From Nilaparvata lugens (Eukaryota > Arthropoda > Insecta > Hemiptera > Delphacidae): a DNA stretch of 64,000 nucleotides. How positions within the stretch are numbered: the stretch's first letter is position 1; every line of letters starts with the position of its first letter. The stretch covers positions 38,428,368-38,492,367 of the forward strand of contig NC_052507.1 of the NCBI RefSeq assembly GCF_014356525.2, given 5' to 3'. The position numbers and the translations under genes are program-made. Of this stretch, positions 59,160 to 64,000 are shown one piece after another. Below the pieces are notes generated by a model, which had not been told where the DNA came from, made no database searches, and saw nothing but the letters and a program-made list of their open reading frames with translations.

Positions 59160-59625
59160 AAATCCTGTACGTTGGATTGGTCGTGTAGAGGGGCAGGAGG
59201 GGGCGCATCTGGAGGGGGAAGTTCTCAAATTTATCCTCCTTCAAGTAAATTAGCCATCATGCTCTGGTATAGAGAGCAGCGGGCCTTCGCAGTTGGGAGC
59301 TTCTTTTCTAATGGTCGATCACCTTCCATGCTTGATTTAAAATTCCTCCCCACAGACTCGTTCCTGGCGTGGGTTAACTCATTTCAGGAGTGTGGAAGTG
59401 TCGCTAAACCCAGAAATGGACTTCAACGAACCATCAGAGCTCCAGAAAATATAGAAAGAGTGAGGCAGTCAGTTGTGCGTTCTCTAAGGCGTTCGGCTTG
59501 CAAACACGCAGCTGTTAAAAAAAAAACACGCTGCTATTTCTGACTCTACTGTTCGACGAATTTTCCATGAAGGCCTTCAACTTCATCCCTATGAAATGGC
59601 TGTTGTTCAAGAATTGAGTCGAGTG
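59160..59625 (+). pseudogene. Tc1/mariner transposase, N-terminal piece
   Basis: The frame reads KLAIMLWYREQRAFAVGSFF and later TIRAPENIERVRQSVVRSLR, RRSACKHAA. This is the helix-turn-helix DNA-binding region of a mariner-like transposase of the type common in insects. After a frame change it continues to STVRRIFHEGLQLHPYEMAV, and is lost at about 59625. The catalytic DDE/D domain that should follow is missing from here. Confidence 0.75.
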
Positions 59626-60199
59626 AAGTCAGTGGTAGCGGACGGTTGTGTTTTTGGTGCAGCTCCGTCTCAGATAAGATAGCCTGTTTCCTTTCGTTTC
59701 TTGCTTTCAGAAAATGAAGTAGAATATTGTGTTCATAACCTTCATTATAACTTAATTTTTTCGCGTCTTTAAATATTAAAATAGCTTTCAATCTTAATAC
59801 CGTAACATCATTTAGTAAATGTTAGTCTAATACCGTAATTATTATCAATCATTAACAATCCTTGTACTAACGTAAATTTCTCTAGTTGATAAACGCATTT
59901 TAAAATTTATTTTAACTGGATCCATTAATCTTACTTTAGTTACAGATTTATTTATTAATTTTTTTTATTTTTTTAATACAGTCGTAATAACAGTTTAAAA
60001 AGTATTTCTGAGTAAATTCATGATAAAAAAATCTATTTTCAATTTCATACTCAATCTTTCCCGTAATTGAATAGAAATCCTCTAAAATCAAATTCAAATT
60101 AATTTGTGATAAATAATGCATTATATCTTCGTGTTATAAAAAGTAGGTTTAAATTTCTAATACAAAATAAATTAAGAATCATTTCAAGGAGCTAGGCAT

Positions 60200-60620
60200 T
60201 ATCACCGTTCCCTCTCTTTGCATTTATGAGGTGATTATGTACTTCAGGAGAAATAAGGCTTCGGCTAGAAATAGTGATTCCCACAGGTATCAAACCAGAA
60301 ATAGAGGAGACTTTGCCTCCATGTACCATAGGACAGCTCTTTTTGAAAAGAAGCCAACATATATGGGTCTTAATTTTTTTAGAAAGCTTCATGATGATAT
60401 GAAAAACGTTGAAGATCTCAATTTATTCGGAAGGAAGTTTAAAGAGTTATTGATGGAAGGTGTATTTTATACCACACAGGAATATATGTGTAGGGATGGG
60501 CCCTTTGTGTGTTAATATGTTTATGTGTATGTGTGTGTATGTATGTATATGAGTATGTGTCATGTGTATTTTTTCTTATTGAAAGTAATGTTTCCAAGCA
60601 TTTTTTTTGACAATTCTCAT
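60200..60620 (+). mobile_element. LINE 3' fragment nested in the mariner element
   Basis: The frame around 60231-60513 contains HRYQTRNRGDF, MYHRTALFEKK and FKELLMEGVFYTTQEY. These are motifs of the extreme C-terminus of jockey/CR1-like LINE ORF2 proteins. It ends at TAA 60513 and is followed by a TG-rich 3' tail (tgtgtatgtgtgtgtatg). It is a 5'-truncated copy of a different lineage from the LINE at 50-53 kb. The sequence at 59626-60190 is unassigned. Confidence 0.6.
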
Positions 60621-60669
60621 ACTCTGTTAAGAGTCTCTGGGAAGATATTAAAAACAAACAAACAAACAG

Positions 60670-61010
60670 AATTGACTGAACGCGATTTTTTTGTCCGTCA
60701 AAATGCATGTGATATGCTGATTGATAACCGCCTGAAGACGCGGTCATTTTTGTTAGTGACAAGGCTCATTTTTTATGGGGTTATTTGAAATCTCTGTTTT
60801 ATGTCGATCGACAACGGACCATAGCACACCTCAAGAACAACATTCGCGACGCCATTGCCAACATACCGATTGATATACTGCAACGAAATTTCAAAAAACG
60901 ACCTCATCAGTATAAGCGCAATGGGGGTCGCCATTGGTCTGATCTCATTTTCAAGACTGCATGGAAAAAATTGAGATATTGTATTCTCATATAAAAAAAG
61001 ATTAAAACAA
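60670..61010 (+). pseudogene. Tc1/mariner transposase, C-terminal piece
   Basis: The frame around 60770-60990 reads LKSLFYVDRQRTIAHLKNNI, then RDAIANIPIDILQRNF and NGGRHWSDLIF. This is the tail after the last catalytic acidic residue of mariner-type transposases. The junction before it is damaged by frameshifts. Together with the N-terminal piece it shows that the element once was autonomous. Confidence 0.7.
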
Positions 61011-61189
61011 TATCTCAAGTACTTTTGTTTTTATTGACCTTCCAAATAAGTAAGTTTCTGTGGCGCACCTTGTATAAACAATATTATCCAGGTCTCGGTC
61101 TACTCTTCTTCTCAGGTGGGGTCTGCGTTTCGGTCTACGCCGGATCAAACATAATATCCTCATACAAATCACTAATAGATCTATAGTCA

Positions 61190-61432
61190 AAGTTCGATAA
61201 ATATCCAACTTTCACGATAGTGAGATACTCAGATACTAATTTTGATACAGAGTGGGAAGAGTTGAAAATAGGTCTCTAACCATCCTCGGTAAATTGAGAA
61301 TCCATATGCAAAATTTCAAGTTAATCAGTTCAGTAGTTGAGACGTGATGATGTGTCATTCGTGAATTTCCTATCCCCCCCCTACATGTATAAGCCAATTC
61401 TTCTCTTTATTATATTATAGATGAGTGGACCT
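61190..61432 (+). repeat. Transposon 3'-end relic
   Basis: It contains caaaatttcaagttaatcag, then ttcagtagttgagacgtgatg, and ends near ctctttattatattatagat. Such phrases are typical of 3' ends of RTE-like or related dispersed repeats. A short similar end occurs at 37210. It lies between the mariner element and the EXOSC5 exon at 61560. Confidence 0.4.
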
Positions 61433-61559
61433 TCACCTTCAACTCAAGGTAGGTTCTACCGGAGAATGTTTTTTTATTCATAGATAATGACAATGAGTAA
61501 GCAATGTTGGCTCATCAAGTGGCCACCCATCCAACTATCGTTGAAAAATGTAAACTTAC

Positions 61560-61673
61560 AAGACTGTCCTGCGTTTGGTCTGTATATTGCTTCAAGGTAC
61601 GATCTATCACTCAATTGTTTTTGAGGTCTCACGTCTGCTGGACCATAGATACTGGCAACTACAACTGTTTCAC
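61560..61673 (-). CDS. EXOSC5: Exosome subunit Rrp46/EXOSC5, first recognised exon
   Basis: On the minus strand it follows acceptor ttttgtttgcag and ends TCTT|GTAAGT, a strong donor. It starts with two bases of a split Gly codon, then reads ETVVVASIYGPADVRPQKQL and ends EAIYRPNAGQS. This is the first beta-sheet region of the RNase PH fold, where human EXOSC5 has a QGDTSVLAGVYGPAE-type sequence. The upstream part with the family's SRPDGS motif must be in another exon, ending in one G. Confidence 0.92.
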
Positions 61674-63920
61674 CTGCAAACAAAACATAAATAAATTATC
61701 ATGTGCTCTTACAAATTCCTCACTCATGAAATGTTGACATATTTTTCTCAGTTCTAGTTGATTGATTATTTACTTTTAAATGTCAATTTTCTCTTATTGG
61801 GTCTCTAAGCTGTACCAATAAGCTGTAGTAGCTGCGAGAGTAGTTCACAGTCTTCAACTTCATGCGAATAACAACTGCTATTTTGTCGTGGGATAAAGAA
61901 CTTGATACTGTAGTGTCGCTTCGAAAAATATTATATGTTCATTTTTGGACAGTGCAAGGAGAGAAGGAATGATATGTTTGAGTGTATAAGTGTCTCCACT
62001 AATACTTACTCAATTTTGTCACAATGCCTCAACTAAGATCGCAGCCTTCACAATATGGAAATACATTACTATAATGAAAAAAAAAAAATATATATATAGG
62101 TAGTCACGACTAACTCAATATTTCCTTGGAAAATCATGATTATGGAGAGGAAAATGGAAATTAAAAAAGAAAAACTAGCCTCACCAAACACATTAGTGGA
62201 AATCTTTATCAATAACGCAATTCCGAAAGAAATGAATTATCACTCTATAAAAACAAACTATCTGGATTATTATTTGAGAGCTTAATTATATTTTACTCAT
62301 TTATTTTAGCAAATATTCAAAGTAAAGTAGTTCAAGGTAGAGGAAGCCTAACCTCCAACACTTGCATACCATTCCGGAAAAGTAATCAATCATTGTAAAA
62401 CTTCTATTTCTATATTAACATAAGTTGCAAAGCACTATTTTGTAATGAGATCAAGCTCATAAATCTCACTTTTTAACATCTTAAATATCTAAAATTGATC
62501 TGAAAAACTTTGAAGACCACGTGAAAAATCACAATTTTCAAACACTGATATTTCTAAGAATACAGAAATTCTTACAAAACAAATTACCACACATGAAAGA
62601 AGGAATTTTTATGTACATTACCTGTAAATTTCAAATTCCTAAGCTCCAAAAAAGTGTATTTTCCTACAGTTACCTTGAAAAGTGGCCATTCCTGCACTGA
62701 TTACAGAACGCAAAGAATCACTTTTCCGCTCTAGTGCGGGAAAAAACTTTTCTGCACTCCAGATTTGCAACATGGCAACACAAAATAGTTGGTGGGTTAT
62801 ATGGAGGATTAGTGCACGAAAACAAAAATTAAGTTGGTAACAATGACTGTGGTTAGATTTAGATAAGAATCATTTCAATGGCTACCCTACATTTATGATA
62901 AAATCCCAATCTAGAAATCCAAAACAAGAATAATGTTTATCTAAATCATAATTAAATAATAACTTCTCATCATTTAATAATAAATAATGTTTATTTCTAT
63001 TGACAGTAATAATTATTTCAACTCCAAGCAATGAGAAATGTAGCAAACACATTTTGAAATTCAAATTTTCAGGTTAAATAATTACCATTCGAAATCCATG
63101 TCAATAAAATTAATAAAATAACATTAGAATATACTACAATAAAATATTTTCTGTTGTCTATGTTATTTTATAAATATTTTTTAGTTTACTTATGGTATCT
63201 TTCGGTAATTCTAGTTAATCATAATATTCTGAATTCTGAATACTGTTTTAAGCTGGATGAAATGAAGTTAGGTATGATTCTTCCCGCTAGGTTGCGCGCT
63301 TGTTGGTTCAGCCATTTTGCAGTCATCCAAACCAGCTGTTGGCATGTATTTTGAATGCGAAATTATTGTTTTATCTGTATTTTTTCTGATTCTTGAATGA
63401 ATAAAAATGAGAACTTTGGCTGAAAATTTTCAACTTCAATTGGATTATTAATTTTTAAATGAATTAAGGTTGTTATTAATAACAGCATCACACACACAAA
63501 CATTTGATGGATTTCAGCCATCATTTTATCCATAATTACCCACTTTTCATATTCAATGGTAACTGTAGGAAAAATTTAATGTGAAATATGTGCGCAAAGT
63601 TCCTCTGCTGCACTCAAGAAGCCATTCTGCCCTCGCCTACGGCTAGGGCATAAACGTTTCTTTCGGTGCAGCAAACTGACACTTTGCACACTAGTTGCAC
63701 AAATAACTATTGTAGTTTTTTGTGTATGAGACATGTTGAGTGGAGCTTGACTCAAGCAGCCAGCACATCCTTTTGTTTAAATAAAATAAGAATCTACTCT
63801 CTGTCAGTTTCTGTGGGAATATGTTAACCTAACTTAAAATTTGATATAGTGAACTGAATTACTGTGATGGAGAATCAAAACTTAAAATGTTTATGAACTC
63901 TAAAAGCTAGTCAAAATGGC
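61674..63920. other. Mostly non-coding upstream region
   Basis: Apart from the candidate exon I see no supported gene. Positions 62079-62098 are a short A/TA run. Positions 63600-63690 hold a GC-richer patch with ctgcactc and ggtgcagc inverted words, probably a transposon remnant. The ORFs at 62882-63064 and 63154-63354 have no similarity. Confidence 0.45.
62674..62773 (-). CDS. Candidate first exon of EXOSC5 (uncertain)
   Basis: On the minus strand a frame from ATG at 62773 runs to ...GMATFQ and then G|GTAACT. The donor phase and the Q-G ending are what the exon at 61560-61673 requires. However, the conserved SRPDGS segment expected in this part of the protein is absent. The palindromic sequence around 62720-62760 also looks transposon-like. 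A shorter start at the internal ATG (MATFQ) is also possible. The true first exon may lie elsewhere. Confidence 0.25.
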
Positions 63921-63927
63921 GACACAC

Positions 63928-63966
63928 TATAAATAGCTGTAGAGATGTCAGCTCGAGACAGTCAGC
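63928..63966 (+). promoter_or_regulatory. Possible TATA-type core promoter at window end
   Basis: TATAAATA at 63928-63935 is followed 34-36 bases later by TCAGCAG, which resembles an arthropod initiator (TCAGT). Another TCAG lies nearer, at 63948. It would drive transcription out of the window on the plus strand. Such motifs can occur by chance in AT-rich DNA. Confidence 0.35.
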
Positions 63967-64000
63967 AGCCAAATTTCTGAATCTCCAGACTATTAATGTC

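Larger units (their letters stand above)
59127..61072 (+). mobile_element. Tc1/mariner-type element, 1.95 kb, in EXOSC5 intron
   Basis: Terminal inverted repeats CAAGGTGCGTCAGAGAAACT and the near-complement (...agtttctgtggcgcaccttg) bound the element, with TA on both sides as target duplication. Broken transposase pieces lie just inside each end. The middle is replaced by other sequence, including a LINE fragment. It is inserted in antisense orientation to EXOSC5. Confidence 0.85.

Overview
This 64-kb window reads as nuclear DNA of an insect, most likely a hemipteran. It is AT-rich and intron-rich, packed with fragmented transposons, and contains only two recognisable host genes. Short motifs scattered through it, including GC-rich hairpin repeats built on GAGCGAAGCGAGC, are reminiscent of planthopper genomes; that assignment is a guess. 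There are no operons, no bacterial features and no CRISPR array.

Layout. Positions 1-7060 hold most of a minus-strand LTR retrotransposon with about 2.5-kb LTRs, a primer-binding site and one Gag-like ORF but no pol. Positions 7.6-20.4 kb are mostly non-coding: a 2-kb palindromic transposon, hairpin MITEs, a 500-base polypyrimidine tract and a CpG-rich block at about 12.95-13.3 kb that could be a promoter and first exon. Positions 20.8-29.4 kb carry the plus-strand Pax1/9-class gene (Drosophila Pox meso type). A complete paired domain is split over two exons, and a terminal exon holds an octapeptide-like motif. The first paired-domain intron appears to use a GC donor, and a second, duplicated terminal exon lies 0.7 kb downstream. 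Its introns hold a SINE, MITEs, a palindromic element and a 131-bp satellite.

Positions 29.4-43.6 kb are AT-rich sequence with a LINE relic, dispersed repeats and a degenerate satellite of about 145 bp. Positions 43.7-53.7 kb form a graveyard: a hAT transposase pseudogene, a large MITE, LINE ORF1, a BEL/Pao LTR plus gag fragment, a decayed superfamily-1 RNA-virus helicase (an endogenous viral element), and LINE ORF2. LINE ORF2 is itself interrupted by a MITE with an exact 9-bp target duplication. The order LINE - BEL - RNA-virus helicase - LINE, with direct junctions, is the most unusual arrangement in the window.

Positions 55.1-61.7 kb carry, on the minus strand, four exons of the exosome subunit Rrp46/EXOSC5. 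One intron contains a Tc1/mariner element that itself holds a LINE fragment. The first EXOSC5 exon is not securely located. A TATA-type core promoter may lie at the very end of the window on the plus strand.

The two host genes are functionally unrelated: one is a developmental transcription factor, the other an RNA-processing housekeeping gene. Everything between them is explained mainly by transposon insertion and decay.
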